Below are positions 7,588 through 15,003 of a DNA stretch of 26,149 bases, in pieces. This stretch comes from DASZIT01 sp035948855. GTDB taxonomy: Bacteria > Actinomycetota > Acidimicrobiia > Acidimicrobiales > RAAP-2. A program made the translations under genes and the position numbers. The first letter of the stretch is position 1, and each line of letters begins with the position of its first letter. The stretch covers positions 1 to 26,149 of the forward strand of contig DASZIT010000001.1 of the NCBI GenBank assembly GCA_035948855.1, read 5' to 3'. The notes under the pieces are model-generated. The model did no database searches. It was not told the DNA's origin and worked only from the letters and a program-made list of their open reading frames with translations.

Positions 7588-8541
7588 GTGCCCACGCCGG
7601 CCGAAGCCGTGGATCCATCCGACCCACCGTCCTCCCGCTCATCGATATCTTCGGCGCGGATCCGGGGCCTGGTGCGGATCGCCCGCCCCCGCCAGTGGCT
7701 GAAGAACCTGCTGGTCTTCGTGGCCCCGGGGGTGGCCGGGGTGCTCTTCCATCGGCACGCCTTCTTGCAGAGCCTGGCCGCCTTCGGGATCTTCTGCCTG
7801 GCCGCCAGCGGCGCCTATTTCCTCAACGACTCCCTCGATGCCGAGGCGGACCGGGCCCACCCGGTCAAGCGCCACCGGCCGATCGCCGCCGGCCTGGTAC
7901 CGGTGGGAATGGGGCTCGGGATCGGCAGCGTGCTCCTGGCCATATCGATCCTCCTCGGCTGGGTCCTGGCCGGGTGGCATATGGCCGTGGTCATGGGCTC
8001 CTACGGCGCCATCAACACGCTGTACTCGTTGGCCCTGAAGGACGAGCCGATCCTCGACCTCGCCGCGGTGAGCTCGGGGTTCGTGCTCCGGGCGGTGGCC
8101 GGCGGGGTGGCGGCCGGGGTGCCGTTGTCCAACTGGTTCCTCATCGTGGCCTCGTTCGGATCGCTGCTCATCGTCACCGGCAAGCGGTCCGGCGAAAAGC
8201 AACTGCTCGACGATCACCGCACCAATCAGGCCGACGTCCGCCAGACCCTCGGGCTCTACAGCGTCTCCTTCCTCCTCACCGTTCGCACCCTGGCCGCGGC
8301 GGTGTCGGTGACCGCCTACTGCCTGTGGGCCTTCGAGCGGGCGTCCCAGGTGCACCCCGGGCATGACCCGGTGTGGTTTCAGCTGACCATCGTGCCGTTC
8401 GTGATCGCCCTCCTCCACGTGGTGCGACTGCTCGACTCCGGGGAGGGGGCCGCCCCCGAGGAGTTGGCCATCCGCGACCACCGCCTCCAGATCTACGGCC
8501 TGGTATGGATCGGCCTGTTCGCCATCGGGATCTACGGCTGA
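7588..8541 (+). CDS. ubiA: UbiA-family decaprenyl-phosphate phosphoribosyltransferase-like membrane protein
   Basis: This 317-residue polytopic membrane protein belongs to the UbiA prenyltransferase family. After a hydrophilic N-terminus the motif RPRQWLKNLLVF leads to the Mg-binding N80-D81-xx-D84-xxx-D88 motif. The second conserved loop is YSLALKDEPILDL at 146-158. These features match the enzyme (Rv3806c in M. tuberculosis) that transfers 5-phosphoribosyl from PRPP to decaprenyl phosphate. That is the first step towards decaprenyl-phosphoryl-arabinose. The GTG start has GGAGGA 4 nt upstream. The stop overlaps the dprE1 ATG (TGATG). The neighbouring dprE1-dprE2 pair strongly supports this over other UbiA substrates. 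A dedicated 5'-phosphate phosphatase is not adjacent. Confidence 0.9.
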   Translation: MPTPAEAVDPSDPPSSRSSISSARIRGLVRIARPRQWLKNLLVFVAPGVAGVLFHRHAFLQSLAAFGIFCLAASGAYFLNDSLDAEADRAHPVKRHRPIAAGLVPVGMGLGIGSVLLAISILLGWVLAGWHMAVVMGSYGAINTLYSLALKDEPILDLAAVSSGFVLRAVAGGVAAGVPLSNWFLIVASFGSLLIVTGKRSGEKQLLDDHRTNQADVRQTLGLYSVSFLLTVRTLAAAVSVTAYCLWAFERASQVHPGHDPVWFQLTIVPFVIALLHVVRLLDSGEGAAPEELAIRDHRLQIYGLVWIGLFAIGIYG

Positions 8542-10052
8542 TGGGCGGCCCGCCCGCTCGCCGGGCCCTGCTCACCGGCTGGGGCCGGACCGCGCCCTCG
8601 TCGGCGGAGGTGGTCCACGCCATCCTCCCCGACGACGTCGACCAGGCCATGAAGGCCGCCGCCTCCGACCCCGATCTCGACCGGGGGTTGATCGCCCGGG
8701 GTCTGGGCCGCAGCTACGGGGACGCCGCCCAGAATGCCGGGGGCACGGTGGTGGACGCCACCTGGCTCGATGCCATCCACCAGGTCGATCTCACCCGCGG
8801 CCTGATCACGGTGGGGGCGGGGGTGAGCCTCGAGACCCTGATGGAACGGTTCGTCCCCCTGGGCTGGTTCGTGCCGGTGACTCCCGGCACCCGGATGGTG
8901 ACGGTCGGGGGGGCGATCGCCGCCGACATCCACGGGAAGAACCACCACCGGGACGGCAGTTTCTGCTCCCATGTCACCCGGATGACCCTGGTGACGCCGA
9001 CCGGGACGGTGGAGCTGTCGCCCCGATCCGACCCTGACCTGTTTTGGGCCACGGCCGGCGGCATGGGGCTCACCGGGGTGATCACCGACGCCACCCTCCA
9101 GATGATCGCCGTCGACACCAGCTACATGCTGGTGGACACCGAGCGGGCCACCGACCTCGACGATGTGATGGACAAGATGGTCACCGGGGACGACGGCCAC
9201 CGCTACTCGGTGGCCTGGATCGACTGCCAGACCACCGGTAGCCGCCTCGGACGTTCGGTGCTGACCCGCGGTGACCATGCCCGCCTCGAGGATCTGCCCG
9301 CCCGGCTGCGACAGGACCCGGACCGGGCCCGAGCCTTCCATCCCCGGACCCTGCTCACCGTGCCCATCACCCCCCCGAGCGGCCTCCTCAACCCACTGAC
9401 CGTCGGGGCGTTCAACGAGTTCTGGTTCCGCAAGGCCCCCCGGCACCAGGTGGCCAAACCCCACCACCTCACCGGGTTCTTCCATCCCCTCGACGGGATC
9501 GGATCCTGGAACCGGCTCTACGGCTCCACCGGGTTCCTCCAGTACCAGTTCGTGGTGGCCGACCACCAGGGGGAGACGGTCCGCCAGGTCATCGAGCGGC
9601 TCAGCTCGCTGAAGCTGGCCTCGTTCCTGGCCGTCCTCAAGCGCTTCGGACCCGGGGACCCGGGACCGCTCTCCTTCCCGATGGCCGGGTGGACCCTGGC
9701 CCTCGACCTGCCGGTCGGCTTCCACCGTCTCGACTCGCTCCTCGACGAGCTCGACCAATTGGTTCTGGCCGCCGGTGGGCGGGTATACCTGGCCAAAGAC
9801 TCACGGGTGTCGCCGGAGGCCTTCGCCGCCATGTACCCGCGGCTCGACGAGTGGCGAGCGGTCCGTCAACGGGTCGACCCCGACGGGCTCCTCCGATCGG
9901 ATCTGGGCCGACGGCTCGGCCTCTGCGGCGATGCCGGCAGCACCCCGGCGCCCAAGAAGAAACGGGCGCCGGCGAGAACGACAACCCGGAGCCAGTCCAA
10001 GAAGGCGGCCCCGGCCACATCCAGTCCCACCAAAGAACGGAGCTCCCGATGA
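8541..10052 (+). CDS. dprE1: Decaprenylphosphoryl-beta-D-ribose 2'-oxidase DprE1
   Basis: This FAD-dependent oxidase oxidises decaprenylphosphoryl-ribose at C2'; DprE2 then reduces the keto sugar to the arabinose epimer. The FAD-binding half shows RGLGRSYGDAAQN (53-65) and VTVGGAIAADIHGKNHH (about 120-136). The substrate half has FGPGDPGPLSFPMAGW and the catalytic Lys in YLAKDSR (Lys419). The ATG at 8541 overlaps the ubiA stop and aligns with the family N-terminus. Compared with M. tuberculosis DprE1 as I remember it, the benzothiazinone-reactive Cys387 (NICVDF) is Ala387 here (TLALDL). The last 40 or so residues are an extra Lys/Arg/Pro/Ser/Thr-rich tail after the normal end (RRLGL), giving 503 residues against 461 in M. 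tuberculosis. The stop overlaps dprE2 (ATGA). Confidence 0.94.
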   Translation: MGGPPARRALLTGWGRTAPSSAEVVHAILPDDVDQAMKAAASDPDLDRGLIARGLGRSYGDAAQNAGGTVVDATWLDAIHQVDLTRGLITVGAGVSLETLMERFVPLGWFVPVTPGTRMVTVGGAIAADIHGKNHHRDGSFCSHVTRMTLVTPTGTVELSPRSDPDLFWATAGGMGLTGVITDATLQMIAVDTSYMLVDTERATDLDDVMDKMVTGDDGHRYSVAWIDCQTTGSRLGRSVLTRGDHARLEDLPARLRQDPDRARAFHPRTLLTVPITPPSGLLNPLTVGAFNEFWFRKAPRHQVAKPHHLTGFFHPLDGIGSWNRLYGSTGFLQYQFVVADHQGETVRQVIERLSSLKLASFLAVLKRFGPGDPGPLSFPMAGWTLALDLPVGFHRLDSLLDELDQLVLAAGGRVYLAKDSRVSPEAFAAMYPRLDEWRAVRQRVDPDGLLRSDLGRRLGLCGDAGSTPAPKKKRAPARTTTRSQSKKAAPATSSPTKERSSR

Positions 10053-10810
10053 TCGACGCCACCGGCCGACCGCAATCAGTCCTGGTACTCGGGGGCTCGT
10101 CCGAGATCGCCCAGTCCATCCTGGCCAAGCTGTGCCCCGGCCGGTGCCGCACGGTGATCCTGGCCGGCCGGGACGGACCCAAGCTGCAGGCCGCCGCCGA
10201 GCACACCGCCATCGCCGGCGCCGACACCATCGAGATCGTCGACTTCGACGCCACCGACATCGAGAGCCACGCCAAGGTGATCGATGGGATCTTCAAGCAG
10301 TTCGGCGACATCGACCTGGTGGTGGTGGCCGCCGGCGTGCTCGGCGACCAGGGGGCCGACGAACGCGACCCGGTGGCCACCGCCCGGGTGATCAACACCA
10401 ACTTCACCGGACTGGCCTCCGCCATGCTGGTAGTGGCGGAGCGGCTGCGCCGCCAGGGCTACGGCCGCCTGGTGGTGCTGTCGTCGGTGGCCGGGCTGCG
10501 GGCCCGCAAGGCCAACTTCATCTACGGCGCCTCCAAGGCCGGCCTCGACGCCTTCTCCCAGGGTCTGGCCGACTCCCTGCACGGGACCGGCGTCCGGGTG
10601 ACGATCGTGCGACCGGGGTTCGTCGTCGGCCGGATGACCCACGGGATGACCCCAGCGCCGTTCTCGACCACCCCCGACGCGGTGGCCGACGCAGTGGTTC
10701 GCGGCATCGAGTCGGGAGCCGCGGTGGTCTACACCCCTCCGCTGCTCCGGTGGGTGTTCGCCGCCTTTCGCACCCTGCCGAGCGCGGTCTGGCGCCGCCT
10801 GCCGGGGTGA
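10049..10810 (+). CDS. dprE2: Decaprenylphosphoryl-2-keto-ribose reductase DprE2 (SDR family)
   Basis: This 253-residue short-chain dehydrogenase is essentially the same length as mycobacterial DprE2. The cofactor-binding segment is VLVLGGSSEIAQSI near the N-terminus. The Asn-containing helix is INTNFTGLASAMLV, the catalytic Ser lies in VVLSSVAGLRARK, and the Tyr-Lys pair is in YGASKAGLDAFSQGLADSL. It should reduce the DprE1 product with NAD(P)H to give decaprenylphosphoryl-arabinose. The ATG overlaps the dprE1 stop (ATGA); an earlier in-frame start would lie inside dprE1. The two enzymes are thought to act as a complex, and the overlap would favour stoichiometric synthesis. The gene is followed by the convergent P450 gene. 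Confidence 0.93.
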   Translation: MIDATGRPQSVLVLGGSSEIAQSILAKLCPGRCRTVILAGRDGPKLQAAAEHTAIAGADTIEIVDFDATDIESHAKVIDGIFKQFGDIDLVVVAAGVLGDQGADERDPVATARVINTNFTGLASAMLVVAERLRRQGYGRLVVLSSVAGLRARKANFIYGASKAGLDAFSQGLADSLHGTGVRVTIVRPGFVVGRMTHGMTPAPFSTTPDAVADAVVRGIESGAAVVYTPPLLRWVFAAFRTLPSAVWRRLPG

Positions 10811-10979
10811 GCCGGGGGCGGGCGCGGCCGGGTTTCGCCGGTCGGATCGTCCACGTCCGGCATGGGCATCGCCGCGCGTGACGGGGTTTATTGATGTTGC
10901 TGAGCGGCCCCCGGCGCAGGGGAGGCAACAGTCATTCTTCGGTATCCCCCAACGGCTGTGTCCTCAATCGGTCAACGCA

Positions 10980-11013
10980 CCGGACCGGAGGGCACTCACG
11001 CTGCTCCGACCGG
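10980..11013. terminator. Imperfect hairpin between dprE2 and the P450 gene
   Basis: CCGG plus CGGAG (10980-10990) can pair with CTCCG plus CCGG (11004-11013), with a small internal loop and a 13-nt apical loop. It sits between the converging dprE2 and P450 genes. There is no T-tract, so termination is only a guess. Confidence 0.3.
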
Positions 11014-11029
11014 CACTTCGGGGCAGTCC

Positions 11030-12250
11030 TTAGGAGGCAACCAAGTGCACGGGGAGTTCCGCATGACGGCGGACCATCAGGCTGTTCGCCCACCTCGGCG
11101 TGCGACGAGGATCGAGCGTGATCTCGCTCGTTCGGGCAAGCAGAACACTGAGCACATTCTTCGCTTCCACCCGAGCAAGGGGTGCTCCAACGCAGTGATG
11201 AATGCCCCGGCCGAACGCAACATGTCGGCGTGGAACTTTCCGAGTCATGTCCACGGTCTCGGGATGATCAAACATCGCGGGATCGCGGTTGGCAGCACCC
11301 CAGAGGAGTAGGACCGTTGCTCCGGCTGGGATCTCTACGCCACCGAGTGCAGTGTCATCTGGCACGAAGCGCATGTGATAGCGGAATGGAGGCTCCAGCC
11401 GCAGAGCTTCCTCGACGAACATCGGGACCATCTCGGGGCGCTCACGCAGTTGATTCTGAAGATCTCGATGTTCAGCCAGGATACGGACAGCATTCCCAAT
11501 CAGGCTCGTAGTGGATTCACCGCCAGCGCTGAGCAACGTGTGGAGAATGACGTTGGCCTCCATTTCGGAGAGCGCCTGACTATTGACGCCTTGGGCGACT
11601 GCCCCGAGAAGGTCATGCATCGGCCGGCTCCTGGCTGCTGAGAGTTGACCAGATACCCACTCCCCTATTTCACCGGTCCGTGCGATGTGGGCGACCAACT
11701 CATCGTAGGACAGCGTCGATCCCAGCATGGCGGTCGAGTCGAAGGCTGCATTCAACAACTGGTCCAGGTCGCTGTCGTGGAATCCGATGAGGCGGCTGAT
11801 CATCATGATGGGAACGACGTTGCCGATGGCCGCCATGAAGTCCACAGAACCGTCGTTGAGCGCCCGGCCTACACAGTCCTCGGCGATCTCTACGATGTCC
11901 GGTTCTAGAGCTGCCATCCGCTTGGCCACAAGTTCAGGAAACACCGTGTCTCGGTGCAGTGCGTGCATCGGAGGATCGGCCGTGGCCAGCGCCTGGACTC
12001 CAGCATCACCGAAAGGAAGCCGACATGGCATGCCATGGTCGTCTCGGTAGAGAAGGCAGTTCAAGTTCGATGAAAAGTCCTCCACTCGGCCAGCGGCCTC
12101 CGCGAGGAGTTGGAAGGTGGCCACTGTGAAGATCCCGGTGCCGGGTATTTCCCATACTGGTGCATGGGCCCGCAGATCCTCGTAGAAGCCGTAGGGCTCG
12201 TCGATCACGGCTGGGTCGAGCAGGTGCGTTCCCGAGATTGTTAGGCCCAT
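11030..12250 (-). CDS. Cytochrome P450
   Basis: This is a soluble bacterial class P450 of 406 residues. The I-helix segment is SAGGESTTS (AGGES 242-246), the ExxR motif is E281-A-L-R284, and the haem-ligand loop is FGRGIHHCVG with Cys353. The position that usually carries the proton-relay Thr is Ser246, with Thr247 next to it. I chose the ATG at 12250 because the protein then starts like related P450s (LLDPAVIDEPYGFYEDLR). A TTG at 12331, abutting the upstream stop, would add 27 residues that look non-coding. Neither start has a strong ribosome site. No ferredoxin or reductase gene is nearby, so the redox partner must come from elsewhere. Base composition is clearly lower in GC than in flanking operons. 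The substrate is unknown; a lipid or sterol is possible. Confidence 0.92.
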   Translation of the reverse strand: MGLTISGTHLLDPAVIDEPYGFYEDLRAHAPVWEIPGTGIFTVATFQLLAEAAGRVEDFSSNLNCLLYRDDHGMPCRLPFGDAGVQALATADPPMHALHRDTVFPELVAKRMAALEPDIVEIAEDCVGRALNDGSVDFMAAIGNVVPIMMISRLIGFHDSDLDQLLNAAFDSTAMLGSTLSYDELVAHIARTGEIGEWVSGQLSAARSRPMHDLLGAVAQGVNSQALSEMEANVILHTLLSAGGESTTSLIGNAVRILAEHRDLQNQLRERPEMVPMFVEEALRLEPPFRYHMRFVPDDTALGGVEIPAGATVLLLWGAANRDPAMFDHPETVDMTRKVPRRHVAFGRGIHHCVGAPLARVEAKNVLSVLLARTSEITLDPRRTPRWANSLMVRRHAELPVHLVAS

Positions 12251-12331
12251 GCTTGGCAGTTTTGCACTGCTGCCCTCGGGGTGCCCCCAACGCGGGGAGA
12301 GTGACCCTCTGCGCCAGCAACCTTTCAGCAA

Positions 12332-12589
12332 CTACGCCAGCCGCTTGGCCTCGGCCAATCCGGTGGCGCTGTAGACACCATCAGGAAAGACGGCATCCCA
12401 GGCATCACGGACCCCACGGAAGTCCTCGCTGGGGCCGTAAGCGGCGCTGGCGGCAGCCACCACTTCCTCTCGGCGGGCGGCGATGGCAACACCCGAGGCG
12501 AACTCCAGCTCAGTGTCTATCTGCGCGATCGACTCGGCGAAGCGGCGTTGGTGGCCGATCAAGCGGACTGCGCTGGCGGGAGGCGTCAT
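12332..12589 (-). CDS. Small hypothetical protein upstream of the P450
   Basis: This 85-residue protein is not recognised. The ATG at 12589 has AAGGA 7 nt upstream, which decides against a longer form starting at 12646. Third codon positions are mostly G or C, as expected for a real gene here. The middle (RRFAESIAQIDTELEFASG, then ARREEVVAAASAAYG) looks helical and charged; the end is less ordered. There is no signal peptide or membrane helix. It lies 81 bp upstream of the P450 start on the same strand and may be co-transcribed with it. A P450 accessory role would be pure inference. Confidence 0.6.
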   Translation of the reverse strand: MTPPASAVRLIGHQRRFAESIAQIDTELEFASGVAIAARREEVVAAASAAYGPSEDFRGVRDAWDAVFPDGVYSATGLAEAKRLA

Positions 12590-12865
12590 GGGAGGTTCCT
12601 TGTCGGTAGCGGGGTTGGCGGGAGGGACCCCTCCTACGGTATCCACGGCGGCCCTCGGCGAATTCGACTCCTAGGTTGGCTCTCCGTGGCAGGCACAACC
12701 GTAGCGTCGGTCCTGGATGATCATGGCCGGCACGTCGGTCGAATTCATCAGCAAGGTTGCGCCCCACACCCTGCCGCGGACGCCTGAGTCAGATCTTCCC
12801 TCAGCCCAGGGCTGCGTCGACCCCGCACCTCATCACCGGGAGAGGGTCGCAAGGCGATGACGCCG

Positions 12866-12979
12866 TCAGCGAACCAGCGGTTTGTGGGCCTGCTCCTTAT
12901 CCTTCTTGGCCTGACGCTTCTCTTTGAGTGACTTGCCGGATTTCTTCGAGGCGGTCTTACGGGGAGACTTGTCGGACAT
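12866..12979 (-). CDS. 37-residue Lys-rich basic protein
   Basis: A very short gene with ATG at 12979 and TGA at 12866. The product starts MSDKSPRKTASKKSGKSLKE and continues with an equally basic stretch, containing 12 Lys and 3 Arg in 37 residues. Short proteins with a similar MSDKSPRK start and SLKEKR core recur, as far as I remember, as unnamed ORFs in actinobacterial genomes; this needs a search. The purine-rich ribosome site AAAGGGGG ends about 5 nt before the ATG, but it is also the 3' arm of an 11-bp inverted repeat, so translation may be gated by RNA structure. The composition suggests binding to nucleic acid, ribosome or acidic membrane lipids; that is inference. Confidence 0.6.
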   Translation of the reverse strand: MSDKSPRKTASKKSGKSLKEKRQAKKDKEQAHKPLVR

Positions 12980-13295
12980 GTCGGCCCCCTTTCCCTACTG
13001 CGACCGTACTCCGATTCCCACTTTCCTACAGCGGACGAAGGGGGCCGAGGATCTGACTGGCACCGACGCCGGCAGCGAGGCGCTATCCGTCAGCACCACA
13101 GCGCGCATGTGGCGTCCGGTGGCCTCGGCGTGCCATTGATCGCCATCGCTGGGTGCAGTCGCCCGTTCGGTGGGACGCCCCGCGTCTTGGCGGTAGCCGA
13201 TTGAGATCACCCCCGCGCCCCAACGATCGGCCGGACTGCCGTACACCCCGACCCTTGTGATCGCCTTTCACTACTTCCCGGTTTCACCCCCGATT
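12980..13295. other. Gap between the GT-C-like gene and the Lys-rich ORF
   Basis: These 316 bases hold the inverted repeat described for 12981-13048 and otherwise no credible gene. Near 13278-13301 there are two adjacent similar dodecamers (CCGGTTTCACCC and CCGATTTCATCC) that run through the stop codon of the membrane protein gene. The promoter of the Lys-rich ORF must lie in this gap, but I cannot place it. Confidence 0.45.
12981..13048 (-). promoter_or_regulatory. Hairpin sequestering the ribosome site of the Lys-rich ORF
   Basis: TCGGCCCCCTT (12981-12991) and AAGGGGGCCGA (13038-13048) are perfect 11-bp inverted repeats separated by 46 nt. In the minus-strand RNA the second arm contains the AAGGGGG ribosome site and ends one nucleotide before the ATG at 12979. 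A closed stem would block initiation. Confidence 0.55.
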
Positions 13296-14993
13296 TCATC
13301 CCGCCGGGTGAGTCGGCGCGGGCACGAAGGTGGCGGTGGTGGGCACGTCGCCCAGCGAGAACGTCTGGGACAATCCCGCTACCCCGGGCGAGGAACCGGG
13401 GACCCCGTCGGTGAGCACCACTTGGGCCTGGGGGGCGGGGCCGGCCACGTACCGGGGGGTGAACATGAACCCCCAGGTGGGCTGCACGGTCGGGTGATAG
13501 CCGTCTCGGGAGAGTTGCAACACCAGGCCGCTGGCCTCCGGCCATCGGTCGGCGTTGCCGATGACGACCAGGACGTGGGTGTCCGACGCCTGGCTCAGGT
13601 GGGTGACGGCGAAGCCGGTGAGCTGGGCGATCTCCAGGTTCCCGTCCGAGTCGACCAGCGCCGAGCCCCGGTTCAGTTGCCCGGCGACCAGGCCGATGGG
13701 CAGGACCAGGACGGCGGCCATCACCCACCCCAGCCCCAGCCGCCACCACCGGGTGGCGGTGGGTGGGTCGTCCGATGCCGGGGCCGAGCCGGCCGCCCGC
13801 TGCTGCAGGCCGTCGACCGTCAACACCCCGATCGCCACCACCGCCGGGACCGGGAGCAGCTCCATCCAGAAAGCCAGGTAGTCGCCGATCGGTCCCACGA
13901 TGCGCTCCACCGCGATGACCGACACCGCCAGTCCCACCAAGGTGGTGAGACCCAGTCCGAAGGCGAACCAATGACGGCGCCAGCCGGCCCAGACCAGGCC
14001 GACCACGGCCAGACCCGCCCAGACCACCAGCATCTGCTGCCTCCCGGACGCCGCGGTAGTCATCGACGCGGTGGCCGTGACGTTGCCCCACGGGACCGCG
14101 GTGGTGGCGTTGGCGACCACCGCCCACGCCGCCTTCAAGGTGTGGGTGGGCCCGTACTTTGCCGCGGTGGCCGTCGGGCTGGAGAAGAAGTCGTAGAGGG
14201 CGGACAGGTTCCCGGGACGGCCCCGGAATTGCTGCACCAGCGGGGGAAGCCAGGCCACCGCCAGCACCGCCACCCCCACCGCGGACAGCAGCACCGGAGG
14301 CCACCGACGGGCCGGGCCGTCCACCCGGCCGTGGCGCCCGCGTCGCAGCACCAACCGGACCAGGTAGCCGATCACCGCAACCACCGCCATCACCCCGACC
14401 AGCGGGGTGGTGCCGACGTCGGTCTGCACCACATAGGTGCCGACCACCGCCACCCCGATGACCGAGAGACCCGACCCGGAGATGGCCGCCGCGGTCAGCA
14501 CCATGACCAACAGCACCGCCGAGGCCTCCAGGTAGGGGTTCCAGAACGTCTCGATGGCATTGGCGCCCAGGGCGAGCAGCACGATCCCCACCACCCCCAC
14601 CGTCCAGCGCGCCGACCATTCCCCGGCGAACCGGCGGACCACCAACACCGCGGCGACCAGGCAGAGCCCGTTGATCAGCAACGAGCCGAAGAACAGCGAC
14701 CGGGGGTTGGTGCCGGAAACACTGTAGATGGGGGCCTGCAGATAGAAGAGGGCGGGGCCGGGGTGGCTCCAGCCGAAGCGGGAGTAGGGCCCGAGCTCGA
14801 TATGGAACTGCATGGCGTCGCCCACCCGGGAGGCCAGGACCGCCTGGTCGCCGTAGTGGTAGTACGGCTGCCCGAAGGTGGTCACCAGCTTGACCAGGCC
14901 CACCACGAAGGCCAGCGAGGTGACCACCACGCTGACCGGCCAGACCGAGGGCGACCACCGCAGGCGCCGTCGGCCGGCCGCCGCCTCGCTCAT
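13296..14993 (-). CDS. Polytopic membrane protein, probable GT-C (family 39-like) glycosyltransferase
   Basis: This 565-residue protein has a basic N-terminus and then many hydrophobic helices (about ten to twelve by eye) with short loops. The first extracytoplasmic loop carries the segment YYHYGDQAVLASRVGDAMQF (Asp49), in the place where GT-C enzymes keep their catalytic Asp. It is followed by a SHPGPALFYLQAPIY stretch common in large actinobacterial membrane proteins of this sort. The C-terminal 120 residues are a soluble extracytoplasmic domain. It probably transfers a sugar from a polyprenyl-phosphate donor to an envelope acceptor, but the family link is by architecture only. The ATG at 14993 is 10 bp after the pcrA stop, so it is probably co-transcribed with guaB3-guaA-pcrA. 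No good ribosome site is seen, which suggests coupling. Confidence 0.7.
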   Translation of the reverse strand: MSEAAAGRRRLRWSPSVWPVSVVVTSLAFVVGLVKLVTTFGQPYYHYGDQAVLASRVGDAMQFHIELGPYSRFGWSHPGPALFYLQAPIYSVSGTNPRSLFFGSLLINGLCLVAAVLVVRRFAGEWSARWTVGVVGIVLLALGANAIETFWNPYLEASAVLLVMVLTAAAISGSGLSVIGVAVVGTYVVQTDVGTTPLVGVMAVVAVIGYLVRLVLRRGRHGRVDGPARRWPPVLLSAVGVAVLAVAWLPPLVQQFRGRPGNLSALYDFFSSPTATAAKYGPTHTLKAAWAVVANATTAVPWGNVTATASMTTAASGRQQMLVVWAGLAVVGLVWAGWRRHWFAFGLGLTTLVGLAVSVIAVERIVGPIGDYLAFWMELLPVPAVVAIGVLTVDGLQQRAAGSAPASDDPPTATRWWRLGLGWVMAAVLVLPIGLVAGQLNRGSALVDSDGNLEIAQLTGFAVTHLSQASDTHVLVVIGNADRWPEASGLVLQLSRDGYHPTVQPTWGFMFTPRYVAGPAPQAQVVLTDGVPGSSPGVAGLSQTFSLGDVPTTATFVPAPTHPAG

Positions 14994-15003
14994 GGGCGGC
15001 GGT

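Noticed and set aside
8373..8540. N-terminal extension of DprE1 into ubiA
   Set aside because: It overlaps the UbiA coding region; the ATG at 8541 fits the family N-terminus and overlaps the ubiA stop.
12332..12646. Longer 104-residue form of the small protein upstream of the P450
   Set aside because: The extra 19 residues lack a ribosome site, whereas the internal ATG at 12589 has AAGGA at good spacing.
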